Of a DNA stretch of 64,000 nt, positions 34,457 to 44,700 are shown one piece after another. A program made the position numbers and the translations under genes. The notes below the pieces were generated by a model. The model saw only the letters and a program-made list of their open reading frames with translations. It was not told the DNA's origin and did not search any database. How positions within the stretch are numbered: the stretch's first letter is position 1; every line of letters starts with the position of its first letter. The DNA is taken from positions 1 through 64,000 of the forward strand of contig NZ_LMPJ01000009.1 in assembly GCF_001424585.1 (NCBI RefSeq), written 5' to 3'. This DNA comes from Chryseobacterium sp. Leaf180. GTDB lineage: Bacteria; Bacteroidota; Bacteroidia; Flavobacteriales; Weeksellaceae.

Positions 34457-35676
34457 AATTTTATGTATAAATTACCGGATATTGAATTTGAAAAAGTGTA
34501 AATATCTGTAAAAACATTACCACTTAATAATTTTTGTAAAGTAACCGAGTTTCCAATTCTATTAAGTCTGTATTTTGTAGCATCTTTGTTTCCTTGTAAC
34601 ATAAGATCAGCCGCCTGCATTCCTGCATAATTTGTGTAAACTTTTCCGTCTGTTGAAAGAAAAACAAAGCATTTATAATTAACGTTTCCACCATTGTCAC
34701 CGTATGAGTTTGCTGTATTATTTGTATCAAAGCCAAAAATCATAGCTTTGGTAGTATTTGCCCCAAACTCGATATATCCATCACCATTTAATGTTTCGTT
34801 GGAAACTGCTCCACTCATTGGTTGTGTGTGTTTGTAAACGCCCGGGCTTATCGTTGAGAATCCCGCCATTGCATTTGTGAAAGTTGGAATAATTGGAAAC
34901 ACAGGCACAGGTAGATTTGACTGCACAACATTCGGATTCACAGAAAACATGATTTGTGTCCCTATAATTACATAACCAATTAGTGTTTTTTTATTGGGAT
35001 TCAAATTAATATTCAAAACTAAACCCTCCACTGTCAGCGTTCGACCACCAATTGAATCTTGCGTAGCCAATAAATAAGCGTTTTTTATTTCCTGATTTAC
35101 GCTCATGATTGTGTTTCCAGACAAAGTCAGAAAATTATCGCCATCCCATGATGTTTGGTAAGGTTTGAAATCAATGCCCTCATTTACTTCACCTTCCACA
35201 AAATACACCTTATCATTTTCAACATTTCCGGCATTTTCAAGTACTTCATATTCCGCAGCAGTAACAAATTTGCGCTTCGTGTCGATCTCGTTTTTAACAG
35301 CCAGCCACGCCGATCCGTCAAAATAAAACAGCGTGTCAAAACCTTGAACAGCTTTCAAGTTTCCTGCGTTTGGGTAATTTGTTCCCGGATCTTCTGAATA
35401 CGTTGTTGGTTTGTACCAACCCGCAACAGTCGGCGCCGGCGCATCCGGAGCCAAAGGTTTTGCCAATCCACCGATCAGCTGAAAGAAAATATTAATCGGG
35501 ATTTTCTTCAGATCACCATCTGCATCTTCAAATGGAATAAAGCCGTTTGCCGGATTCATCACGGTAAGTAATTCGCTCACCGATTTTACATTGATGAATG
35601 CTAAAAACTTATTCAGTTCTTTAACCTGTGCGTCTGTCAAGCCTAACTGCTGCGCTATCTCTGGTGTTATGATCAT
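34399..35676 (-). CDS. Tail fibre / receptor-binding protein
   Basis: The 425-residue protein begins with a helical segment (ITPEIAQQLGLTDAQVKELNKFL) of the sort used to join tail parts. A segment common in fibre proteins follows (VAGWYKPTTYSEDPGTNYPNAGNL, FDGSAWLAVK). The C-terminal 250 residues are beta-rich, N/T/G-rich and likely form the receptor-binding head. It follows the 287-residue tail gene by 3 bp and precedes the SGNH and F5/8C genes. Call is from composition and position. Confidence 0.68.
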   Translation of the reverse strand: MIITPEIAQQLGLTDAQVKELNKFLAFINVKSVSELLTVMNPANGFIPFEDADGDLKKIPINIFFQLIGGLAKPLAPDAPAPTVAGWYKPTTYSEDPGTNYPNAGNLKAVQGFDTLFYFDGSAWLAVKNEIDTKRKFVTAAEYEVLENAGNVENDKVYFVEGEVNEGIDFKPYQTSWDGDNFLTLSGNTIMSVNQEIKNAYLLATQDSIGGRTLTVEGLVLNINLNPNKKTLIGYVIIGTQIMFSVNPNVVQSNLPVPVFPIIPTFTNAMAGFSTISPGVYKHTQPMSGAVSNETLNGDGYIEFGANTTKAMIFGFDTNNTANSYGDNGGNVNYKCFVFLSTDGKVYTNYAGMQAADLMLQGNKDATKYRLNRIGNSVTLQKLLSGNVFTDIYTFSNSISGNLYIKLCSVSDVPTQTESLTLLNL

Positions 35677-35679
35677 GAT

Positions 35680-36543
35680 CTATGCTTTTATTGCATCTAC
35701 ACCTGAAAAGGCGTATATAATTGTTTTTAATTCGTTTCCTAAAACCTGTTTCATCACATCTGCGAAAATCACTTTTTCATCTAAAAAGATGTTCATTCCG
35801 TAGCTGTCTTTCTGGTTTGCGAATTTCATCACGACTTTTGCCGAAAACTCTTCAGCTTCCGGTTTCTCTTTTCGTACGCGCTTTGTGCCGTCGATATAAA
35901 ATTCATTGTTGGTGCTGTGGACCGACAGAAAAGTCAGGATGTTATTGTCACCTTTTAAGTCAAACTCATAACTCACATTTTCTTCAATCCAGGCATCATT
36001 GATTATAGAATTACTTCCGTTTTTAGCAATATCCACATCTTCATCAATATCGAATATTCCCATGCAGTACGCAGGTAAATTGGTGATCATCCAATCATAA
36101 TCATCACCGTAGAAAGTGAAAAGGTTTCGGTTGTAATAATGCTTTGTAGCGATCCGGATATACTTTCGGCCGCAATCATCGGTGCTCTCAAGAAAGCGCA
36201 CACAGTTAGAATAAAAAAGTGTTTCTCCACCGCTTCTGATTTCGAATCGACCATGTAAAGATTCAAAGGAAATGAAAGTGATTCTGGTGAGTTTATTATC
36301 ACCAACGCCAAACTGACAGGCAATTTGTGTTTCAGTTTCACCGATCAGCCATAATTCAAGATCTTCACTTTCGATCTCATTCTGGTAATCAGGTATTAAA
36401 AAGCGGTGATATTCGTTTACTTCAAGAGGATAAGGAGCATTTGGTGTTCCGAAAAACTGTGTATTTTGCGGATTGGTCATATCCTCCAATTCTTCAATGG
36501 TTTTGTAGAATCTAACGGGTGAATGATACCAGAAACGCTGCAT
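35680..36543 (-). CDS. Prophage tail protein of unknown type, first gene of the second late operon
   Basis: The 287-residue protein has no named domain I can see. It is soluble and mostly beta (e.g. YHRFLIPDYQNEIESEDLELWLIG, FEIRSGGETLFYSNCVRFLE, CGRKYIRIATKHYYNRNLF). It lies between tail-tip and fibre genes in phage order and may be a baseplate or fibre-attachment protein. Its start codon is exactly 33 nt from the 21-bp late element, as is that of the portal gene. Confidence 0.6.
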   Translation of the reverse strand: MQRFWYHSPVRFYKTIEELEDMTNPQNTQFFGTPNAPYPLEVNEYHRFLIPDYQNEIESEDLELWLIGETETQIACQFGVGDNKLTRITFISFESLHGRFEIRSGGETLFYSNCVRFLESTDDCGRKYIRIATKHYYNRNLFTFYGDDYDWMITNLPAYCMGIFDIDEDVDIAKNGSNSIINDAWIEENVSYEFDLKGDNNILTFLSVHSTNNEFYIDGTKRVRKEKPEAEEFSAKVVMKFANQKDSYGMNIFLDEKVIFADVMKQVLGNELKTIIYAFSGVDAIKA

Positions 36544-36559
36544 AAGATGACATTATGCA

Positions 36560-36597
36560 CAAAAGTAAACCGTGTTTTTTCTGGTCTTGTTGATTAT
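36560..36597 (-). promoter_or_regulatory. Predicted phage late promoter, copy 2
   Basis: On the minus strand a 21-bp element (36597 down to 36577) is followed by 9 nt and TACTTTTG (36567-36560), then 16 nt to the ATG at 36543. The element is identical to the one at 52672-52692 and has the same distances. There is no TTG at -33; the element takes its place. Confidence 0.75.
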
Positions 36598-36675
36598 GCC
36601 TGATGCAGTAGACTTTTTGTATTGTAATGTTTGTATATTCGGGAAACTAAAATACTAACCATTAAATAATTAAAC

Positions 36676-37443
36676 ATGCAATTAGAAATTTTTAAGTTTC
36701 AACTTCCTGAAGAAGAAATGTTAAATGAACTAAGAACCATTGAAATCGACGGAGAGATATGGTTTTCGGGTGCTGATGTTGCAAAAACATTGGGTTATTC
36801 TAATCCCCGTGATGCTTTGTCTAGACATTGCAAACCGAAGGGTGTCGTAAAACACGACATCCCCACCGCAAGCGGCTTACAGGCCCTTACGTTTATAAAT
36901 GAATCTAATGTTTACAGACTTGTTATTAAATCTAAGCTACCTGCTGCAGAACGATTTGAGGAATGGATATTTGAGGAAGTTATTCCTTCTATAAGAAAAA
37001 AGGGTTTTTACGGAAAAATAGACAGAACCCAAGCTCCAAACTTTTATTTACGATATCAAGAGAACTATCATAAAATAGACAGAAATTATTTTTCTGTGAT
37101 AAGCGAACTGTTTGTAACCTTGAATGTAGAATTTGAAAAAGTAGGCTATACAATTCCTAACAAAGGAATCGACGATAAAGGTATGTATCCAGATATTTCT
37201 GTTGGGAAAATGTTTTCATCATATTTAAAGAAAACCAATTCAGTACATTTAGATACTCATAAAACATATCCTCATTCATTTACTGACGGAAGACCAGATG
37301 TTGACGCAAGAATGTATCCATTGGAAGTTTTGCCAGAATTTAGAAAATTTGTTTTTGATGTATGGTTACCGGAACAAGCTCCGAAATACTTTAGGGGTAA
37401 AGATCCTATTGCATTGGATTATTTACCTAAATTATTAAATTAA
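36676..37443 (+). CDS. BRO-N domain (phage antirepressor-like) protein
   Basis: The 255-residue protein carries a Bro-N domain at about 17-110 (ELRTIEIDGEIWFSGADVAKTLGYSN, SNVYRLVIKSKLPAAERFEEWIFEEVIPSIRKKG), which binds DNA in phage antirepressors. The C-terminal part (about 130-250: VGKMFSSYLKK, HKTYPHSFTDGRPDVDARMYPLEVLPEFRKFVFDVWLPEQAPKY) resembles the KilA-C/P63C-like tails of such proteins. It runs opposite to the structural genes and starts a three-gene cassette. It may control lysogeny or the cassette itself. Confidence 0.85.
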   Translation: MQLEIFKFQLPEEEMLNELRTIEIDGEIWFSGADVAKTLGYSNPRDALSRHCKPKGVVKHDIPTASGLQALTFINESNVYRLVIKSKLPAAERFEEWIFEEVIPSIRKKGFYGKIDRTQAPNFYLRYQENYHKIDRNYFSVISELFVTLNVEFEKVGYTIPNKGIDDKGMYPDISVGKMFSSYLKKTNSVHLDTHKTYPHSFTDGRPDVDARMYPLEVLPEFRKFVFDVWLPEQAPKYFRGKDPIALDYLPKLLN

Positions 37444-37447
37444 AGAA

Positions 37448-37657
37448 ATGACACACGAAGAAGCTTTACTAGAAAAAAGGAATTTCATGTTGCAAAGTAA
37501 TGGCCTTGCAAAAGAAAATATGATTTATATAATTCCTGAAATTGTGCAGGAAGGTAACGCGTTTTTGCAATTAGTATTTCGAAATAAAATCAAGTATAGC
37601 GATTACTCTTGCAAAGACTTTTCTAGTAATGGACAATTCTTAGTTTTTTACGGATAG
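37448..37657 (+). CDS. Small hypothetical protein (69 aa) in plus-strand cassette
   Basis: A 69-residue soluble protein (MTHEEALLEKRNFMLQSNGLAKENMIYIIP...) starting 4 bp after the BRO-N stop, so it is almost certainly co-translated with it. A helix followed by strands (IVQEGNAFLQLVFRN) is all that can be said. No family. Confidence 0.6.
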   Translation: MTHEEALLEKRNFMLQSNGLAKENMIYIIPEIVQEGNAFLQLVFRNKIKYSDYSCKDFSSNGQFLVFYG

Positions 37658-37691
37658 AAACTTTCATAAATAAAATTTTTATTAAAAAAGT

Positions 37692-38501
37692 ATGGAGTTA
37701 AATTTTGATGAAATTATAAAAATCTGCGGAGGGGTATCAGTTGTTACAGCAGCATTATTCACTGTTTTTTGGCAATTAATACAAAATCGATTAAATGAAA
37801 ACTGGCGCAGAAAAACTGAGACTAAAATTAAGGTGTTAGAAAATAATCTCAGTGAAAAATCTAATTTACTCAGTAATTTAATTGATGTTCAAAAATCAAA
37901 TTATAGTTCAAGTCAAGAAAGACGAATTTCTTCTGTTGATAAATCATGGACCCTTTTAGGTCAACTTAAAGTAAGCGTCTCGTCTGCAATCGATTTTATT
38001 TACAACAGTTTAACCACAAAAGAAATTGAAGAATTAAATACATCTGAGTCTGACTCTTCACTCTTTTTAGTACCAGAATTAGGCAGGATAAACTATGAAA
38101 AGTTTTATACTGATGCTAAAGAATTTGAGCAAATAATCTTTAAAGAGAGACCTTTTTTAGGTGTTGATTTAGCTCTATCATTTACTGTCTATGCAAGATT
38201 TTTGGGTAGAATTAATCATCTGACTCAATATGGTATAAAAAAAGGAAATTTAACTCATTGGAAAAATGACAAAGCTATTGTTCACATACTACAAAATTTT
38301 CTCAATACAAGTCAGGTCGATGCGATTATAAAGCAGGAGATGCATACTTTTGATATCATATGTCATATGTTTGAAGAAAAAATTATGGAGCAAATCAATG
38401 ATGTTATATCTGGAAAAACTGCTTCCAATCACTCTTTTGAACATATTAAAACTATTAAAGAAAGTCTTTCAGATATTGATATTTTTAAACAAAATAAATG
38501 A
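37692..38501 (+). CDS. Membrane-anchored helical protein of unknown function (269 aa)
   Basis: One membrane helix near the N-terminus (about 10-29, ICGGVSVVTAALFTVFWQLI) is followed by a long, charged, mostly helical cytosolic part with a coiled coil at about 35-75 (NENWRRKTETKIKVLENNLSEKSNLL). No enzyme motif is seen. It is the last gene of the BRO-N cassette and ends before a bidirectional terminator. A membrane-tethered helical protein expressed from a prophage cassette fits exclusion or defence roles, but this is only inference. Confidence 0.65.
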   Translation: MELNFDEIIKICGGVSVVTAALFTVFWQLIQNRLNENWRRKTETKIKVLENNLSEKSNLLSNLIDVQKSNYSSSQERRISSVDKSWTLLGQLKVSVSSAIDFIYNSLTTKEIEELNTSESDSSLFLVPELGRINYEKFYTDAKEFEQIIFKERPFLGVDLALSFTVYARFLGRINHLTQYGIKKGNLTHWKNDKAIVHILQNFLNTSQVDAIIKQEMHTFDIICHMFEEKIMEQINDVISGKTASNHSFEHIKTIKESLSDIDIFKQNK

Positions 38502-38511
38502 TTATAACAAA

Positions 38512-38536
38512 AAAGCCAGACTAATAATCTGGCTTT
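38512..38536. terminator. Bidirectional terminator between cassette and tail operon
   Basis: AAAGCCAGA (38512-38520) pairs perfectly with TCTGGCTTT (38528-38536), with U runs on both strands. It stops the cassette message and also the tail operon, isolating the genes beyond. Confidence 0.85.
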
Positions 38537-38542
38537 ATTATT

Positions 38543-41500
38543 TTACACTCCCGAATTTTCTACCGGTTGCGTTGGGTTCGGCGGTCTGTTTAAATACCGC
38601 TTCATCGTTTCTGCTGTCAATAAAAAGCTTTTCTGTTCCTGCGAGACCGTTTCTGTAACAATCAATTTCAGCGAAGCGTAAACATAATATTCTGCGTTTC
38701 CGGATGTACAGTTCAGAATTTTACCGAGATCCGTTTTATTGCTGTTATTTAACTGAATAGTAATCTGCTTTGTCTCATTGGCAATAGCTAAACTTCCGGT
38801 CTGGGTTTCGATATGCTCAAAAGTGTAATCAGGCAGGAATTCAGCATACGTAATATTGGCTGAAACATCTTTTACTTTGGCAGCGCCGCCGCCTGGTTGC
38901 GAAATAAAATTGAACTGCAGATCGAAATTTCCGGTTCCTTTAAAATCAATATGCAGATAAGAAAATCCACATTCTATATTTTCAGTCCGGAGAAATTCTT
39001 TGATCACATAATCATTAAACTGCCAGAGGACATTTTTGGTATTAGAAATCTTATTATAGAAATCTGCTGTCGTAACAATTACCCGGAAGTAAATCGTTTC
39101 TCCGGTCATGATCTCGCCAAAAATATCAGATTCAATCTCCAGTGTTTTTAAATCTGCAATTTCCTGAAGCGTTTGCCAGCTTCCACCATCCAATGAATAC
39201 TGAAGTTTTGAAATCGGATTGATATATTCTTCGTTGAAATCCCAGACGAAATTCACTTTGGTTTTATCAATCTGGACGACTGAAACCAATGTCGGACTGT
39301 CGACTGATTTTCCTTTCACCTTTCCTTTGATCGTTAATACATTTCTACGCTTGCTGTGTGTGAAAGCACCGTCGCCAAATGGGTACACATCAAAAATACC
39401 TTCAGGTGTGTTCAACCGGAGAAAACCACGGCTATTCATTCTATTGCCATCGATGCCGTATCGCCAGGCTTCATAAATCGCTATGAACTCACCAAAACTG
39501 ATTTGAGCATAAGAAATCGTAATCTGATCACCATTAAATAAAGTCGCTTCATACGATCTTAATCTGGAAAGTGGTTCATCCGCTCCCACGGTTACGAGAT
39601 CGGGCAATTCATTAGACAAGTCAGCAGAATTAATGCGCATCTGAGCTGTTGAATTGTTTTTATAATTCGTGACTTTAATTTTTTCCTGATTGCCTTTCTT
39701 CCGCAATCCGGAACCAAACCACGGAAACCATCTTGCCATGTGATATTTGGGATTGTGGCGGATGTTGGTTGACGTCTCAAAATTGCGGATAGCGAAAGGA
39801 TCTGTAAAGCCGTCATTCGTCCGGTTTTTAATCAGTGATGATATTTTATACCGCAATGGTGTGTCGATAATTCCCTCCTCAATTCCGGAAGATTTATCGA
39901 GTTTCATTTTACTGTCAATAATACTTAATACGGTCCACTGCCCGATGTTTTTTCCCTGTGTAATTTCTACGACGGTACCGACTTCGATCATTGTTGTATC
40001 AAAGGGTGTAATATTGCATGAAAGAAGTAATTTTCCGGCATCAATTGAATGTACGCAGTTTTCAAAAACTCCCTGATCATACAGATCAGTAACGTTCACC
40101 ATATCGATCAACACAAGATCATCATCATTATCGCCGGTGGCCGTTGTTTTATCCTCAATAAGTTCCTGTATTTTAAACTCATCAATAATAAGATCCGTTT
40201 CCTTATCCAGTTTATTTTTGACCGTTTTTATTGGTGTGGTGAATTCTGCAGATGTCGTGAAGTTCTTAATATCTTCCCGCACATTGGTGGAATACTTTTT
40301 TGAACCAAATAACAGGCTGTTGAAAATTACTTCTTTGTCGCTCTGCTGCTGATATTCATCGGTAAGATATAATTTCTGCGAGAGATCATATACCAATAAG
40401 TCTTTAAACCAATACTTTAAATCTTCAACAACAACTGAATTATCCACAATATCAAATCCAAGTGTAAGCAATTTTGCGGCACCATCAGCAAATATTTTTT
40501 TGAATGATGTTTTTATTTTCTGATTCAGATAAACGGCCGGCAATCCACGCAAATACATTCCGGTAGAAATTGAAGTATTATAATACGTACCTCCTTCCCC
40601 TATCACATTGCTGACAACCGACAATCCTGATGCTGTATAATTTTTAGTGATCTGGTCCAGAGCATTGATCAAACGAACGCCTTTTGATTTTACCAAAGGT
40701 GATTCCAGATTTGTCGTAATTTCAATACTTGTGTTTGTATTAACAGGAACCGCCGCGATCGGTACATTCTCATCGGAAGAAATATCGAAGGTCAGACTTT
40801 CGCCGGCATTCATGTTTCCAAGTTCATATTCTCCATATTCAATCGTGATTATTCCATCAGTACCGCCCGATACAGGATAAGAAACCGTAGATGCGATCTT
40901 TACTGTGCGTACCGCCGTTTCACCAACGCGGAAAATGGCATACAAAGAAGCAGCCGGAAATGTGTGCCCGGATTTCGCCACACCCATGCTCAGATTGCTT
41001 ATTTTAACTTTCATCATTGGCAGACTGATATTCGTAAAGAGGAAATCACCCTGCCATTTTCTTGCAAATGAACTGTAATTTATCCAGCTGGCAAATTTGT
41101 TTGTATTATCACCGATTTCGGAATCTTCAGCCTTTAAAAAAGAAAAGAATTTGTTTTTGTAATCAAATGCTATGGCTCCGTATTGTGGCTGCGAGATATC
41201 AAAGGTGTAAAAATTAGTTAGTACCTTATCCCCTTTCTTGTAGCCGATATCGAAAGTTTGTACCGGATCGATCTCGTTTTCGTCTATATCTTTTGTCTCA
41301 AAAAGATTCACGGTGGTTTCTTCACGCGTGAAAAACTTGTTTTGCGCTTCCGATTTTATAATTTCAATCTCTATTTTGAACATTGATTTACCGAACTCGT
41401 GAACGTATTTAGAGAAATTCAGATCGAAATCATCTTTCAATATATCATACTCCACTCCATCTTTTACTCCAATACATTTAAAATGTACCAAGCCGTCGAT

Positions 41501-41755
41501 CTGCTGCTCATTATAAACATCTTTTATAAGTTGATAGGCTTTTACATGCCGGTATTGAGTAAACTTTAATTTCTCGGTATCGCCGATGATAAAGTTTTTA
41601 ACGAAGAAATGTTCACCATCAACGTTCACAATAGAATCTACTTCATCCCAACCATTAGGCTTTTCAATATCATAAGTTCCCGCGTACGCTCCGAAAGGAA
41701 CGATCAGCCGGAATATCTCTTTTACTCCCTTTTCGTATAAAATATGTTTAATCAT
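38543..41755 (-). CDS. Large tail-tip / central tail protein
   Basis: I use the ATG at 41755, which overlaps the tape-measure stop as ATGATTAA; the frame is open 14 codons further but without need. The 1070-residue protein comes directly after the tape measure, where siphophages encode distal tail and tail-associated proteins. The N-terminal third is beta-rich (IFRLIVPFGAYAGTYDIEKPNGWDEVDSIVNVDGEHFFVKN). A Gly-rich beta middle follows, and near 890-930 an Ig/fibronectin-like segment (SVVQIDKTKVNFVWDF, KLQYSLDGGSWQTL). It probably forms the tail tip. No lysin motif seen. Confidence 0.75.
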   Translation of the reverse strand: MIKHILYEKGVKEIFRLIVPFGAYAGTYDIEKPNGWDEVDSIVNVDGEHFFVKNFIIGDTEKLKFTQYRHVKAYQLIKDVYNEQQIDGLVHFKCIGVKDGVEYDILKDDFDLNFSKYVHEFGKSMFKIEIEIIKSEAQNKFFTREETTVNLFETKDIDENEIDPVQTFDIGYKKGDKVLTNFYTFDISQPQYGAIAFDYKNKFFSFLKAEDSEIGDNTNKFASWINYSSFARKWQGDFLFTNISLPMMKVKISNLSMGVAKSGHTFPAASLYAIFRVGETAVRTVKIASTVSYPVSGGTDGIITIEYGEYELGNMNAGESLTFDISSDENVPIAAVPVNTNTSIEITTNLESPLVKSKGVRLINALDQITKNYTASGLSVVSNVIGEGGTYYNTSISTGMYLRGLPAVYLNQKIKTSFKKIFADGAAKLLTLGFDIVDNSVVVEDLKYWFKDLLVYDLSQKLYLTDEYQQQSDKEVIFNSLLFGSKKYSTNVREDIKNFTTSAEFTTPIKTVKNKLDKETDLIIDEFKIQELIEDKTTATGDNDDDLVLIDMVNVTDLYDQGVFENCVHSIDAGKLLLSCNITPFDTTMIEVGTVVEITQGKNIGQWTVLSIIDSKMKLDKSSGIEEGIIDTPLRYKISSLIKNRTNDGFTDPFAIRNFETSTNIRHNPKYHMARWFPWFGSGLRKKGNQEKIKVTNYKNNSTAQMRINSADLSNELPDLVTVGADEPLSRLRSYEATLFNGDQITISYAQISFGEFIAIYEAWRYGIDGNRMNSRGFLRLNTPEGIFDVYPFGDGAFTHSKRRNVLTIKGKVKGKSVDSPTLVSVVQIDKTKVNFVWDFNEEYINPISKLQYSLDGGSWQTLQEIADLKTLEIESDIFGEIMTGETIYFRVIVTTADFYNKISNTKNVLWQFNDYVIKEFLRTENIECGFSYLHIDFKGTGNFDLQFNFISQPGGGAAKVKDVSANITYAEFLPDYTFEHIETQTGSLAIANETKQITIQLNNSNKTDLGKILNCTSGNAEYYVYASLKLIVTETVSQEQKSFLLTAETMKRYLNRPPNPTQPVENSGV

Positions 41756-44700
41756 GGCTTCTGTTTTTTTGGTAATCTTCAAAGCTGATTTCTGCACCGG
41801 TTGTGATGTCGTAATAACCTATAACTTCCCCGAAATTAGCACCACGGTGACGGATGATCTTGCCGTTTACGCGCTCTGTTACTGGCTTATCGTATTTTTT
41901 AAGATACTTTTCAAACTCCTTTCCTACCTTCACCGCAATAGCATCAGAATTATCAACGGTTTTATTGATAACAATCGGCGCTGGTGCCATCAAACTCTGC
42001 ATGGCAATCTTCTGAAAGATCTTATCACCAACTTTCGGTAATGCGCCCACTCTGCTTAAAATTGCCTTCGTTTCCTTTGCCGTGTGTACATTATCACCTC
42101 TGTCAAGAAATGTCAGCGTGTCACCATTATCAGAACCTAAAGATTTGATTTCTCCTTTGCTGTTGGTAATCATTTCGCGGCCGCCGTCCTGGGTGATTGC
42201 AAATTCAGATTTTCCCCCTTTTCTACCTACACGATATTTCGGTACCGGATCTTTCGCCATGATGGCGATTGATTGAGCTAAACCAAAACCGAACGCTGCT
42301 GCCGCCGGAATTACACCTGCGGGAAATCCTAATTGTGCCATCGTTACAGTAGCCGCTAATGCTCCATTGATTAAAGCCTGATTTGCGGCCGCTTTCTGTT
42401 CCGCACGTGCCTTTTGTGCTTCAATAAGTTTTTCGCGTTGGAATTGCTGTTCTTTGTATGTTCTCGCTTCATCTTCCAACCTGTTACGTTCGGCGGCCTG
42501 CTCCTCTGTTAATGTTTCCAGAGAATTAAGACGTTCCAAACGCTCATTTATAAATCCGATCTCCTGTTCTGTTGTTTCCTGAGTATATTTCAACTGTTCG
42601 TCAAGTGCTGCAAACGTATTTTCTTTCTGGCGGGAATTTATAGCAGTCAAACCATCAGAAATAGCGGAAGCTGCCAAAACCACGGCATCTTTTGCTGAAA
42701 AACTTCCGTCGATGATCTTTTTGAACATCTCATCGAACTGATTTGCCACATTGGTCAATCCCAAATCATTTAAACCATTTCCAACGAGATCGCGAAGCGG
42801 TTGTAAATCTTCCAGAAAGCGATCGAGTTTTATCTGGTCAAGATTTTTTGCTGTAATATCCAATTGAGAATTAATGCCGGCAACTTTTGATTCAATTTCT
42901 GAATATTGCTTCTCCTGATCTTTGGTTAGTTTTCCGGCTTCTTTAAGTGGCTCCAGCTGATTCTTTTTTAATAGTAGATCGTTTCTTTGGTTTAAAAGGC
43001 TTATTCTTTCAAATTCCAGATCAAGTTGATTCAAAGCAAACTCACGGTCACGCAAAGACATTTTCTTTTGCAGAATATCCAATCTTATCTTCTCGTAATC
43101 TGTATTCTGCATGTTGGCAGAGATTTCCGAAATACGATCTAAGTCTTTATTAAACGCCTCTGGTAAGGCTCCAAGCTTTTTCAGTCTTGCATCTTGAACT
43201 TTGCCAACTTCTTCATCACGTTTTCTTTCAATTTCTAATGTTTGCTGATTCGCATTTTTCGCCAAATCGATTTGATCAGAATAGTATGAAGTGAGTTCTT
43301 CTATAAGTTTATTATCAGATTCAATTTGCTTGTTTAATCGGTCCGTATCAGTTAGATTTTGATCTTCTGAAATTTCAGCGGAATAGCGATCAAATTCAGT
43401 CATTTTAATTTTGTGGTTCTCTTCCCGCTCTTTATAATCTATATCAAAGATTTTCTTTCGTGTATCTTTTACGAGTTTAGCCTGATCTAATTCAGCATCA
43501 GCACGCTGCTTTCTTTCTTCCGCATTATTGCCTTTCAGAAGATTCATTTTTTTCACGAAGAATTCAGAATTTATTCTCAGATTTTCTTCAAGGTATGTTC
43601 TTTCATTTTGCAGTCCGTCTACGAACATTTTTTCATTCACAGCAAGCATCGTATCTCGGGTTGCTTCCAAATCTTTAATGGCATCTTTTTGCTCCGCTGA
43701 AAGTTTCGATGCACCTGGCGTTTTCAATGGTTGGTCTTTTGCTCCAAACTTATCACCTTCATAAGCTAAAACACTTTTGCTATTTTCTAATCTTACTTTC
43801 TCATTCAGTAAAGTAGCACTGTCTTTTTCTCCTTTGGTTCGAATATCGTTCAACTGTTTTTGATATCCTGCCTGTAAATTTATGCTGCGACTTAATAAAT
43901 CAGTTGCCTGAACCTCCTTTAAAATTAAACCACCCTGACCATCGCGGCGATATTCCGTCTGTGTGCCTTGTTTCTGTATTTTTAGGCCATTGGCTTTCTC
44001 TTCGTTCAGTCGACGTTGAATTTCCTCTTCTTTCAAAAGTTGCTCTTCCATTCGCTTTTCGAGAATGGTTCCGATGGCTCTAGCGCGGGCAGAATCTAAA
44101 ATCGCAGCTTTCAATAAAAGATACTGATCCTTAGCCTTACCAACCATAATTGCTTCATCAGAAAGGTTTTTAAAGAATGAAGGATATAAAGACTGTAACT
44201 TATTTATCGCACGAATTCTCGCTTCTTTGGATGCATTTTCATTTGTAGCAACACGGTATAAGATTTCAAGCTGTGAGATCTCGGCAGCAGCTGATTTGGC
44301 TGCACTTTTCCGTGCTTCATTCAGATCCGTAGTGTTTTTTGTAAGCATCGCTGTGGCAGAACTTCCGGCGAAAAGGTTTTTTAGCCATAAACCGATCTCT
44401 TTTCCATAAACAGTAAGCAAAGTGATACCAATTGACATTAAAGTATTCCAGCTGAATAATGCAGCGCCTAACTGTTTCCACACCGGAACAGTAGCCGCGC
44501 CTTCAGTTCTCAATCTTACATTTTCCTGTCGCGCAGCTCTCATGCTGTCAAAGAAAATCGGTAAGTTATTGGATATAGCCATGAAACCGGTTTGAACGGA
44601 ATATGTAAATGCAGGAGCTTCACGCGCCAACTGTGCAACAGACATATTTAATCCATTGTATGCACTCGCATAATTACCAACGTTTCTCTGGTGTCGGCCC

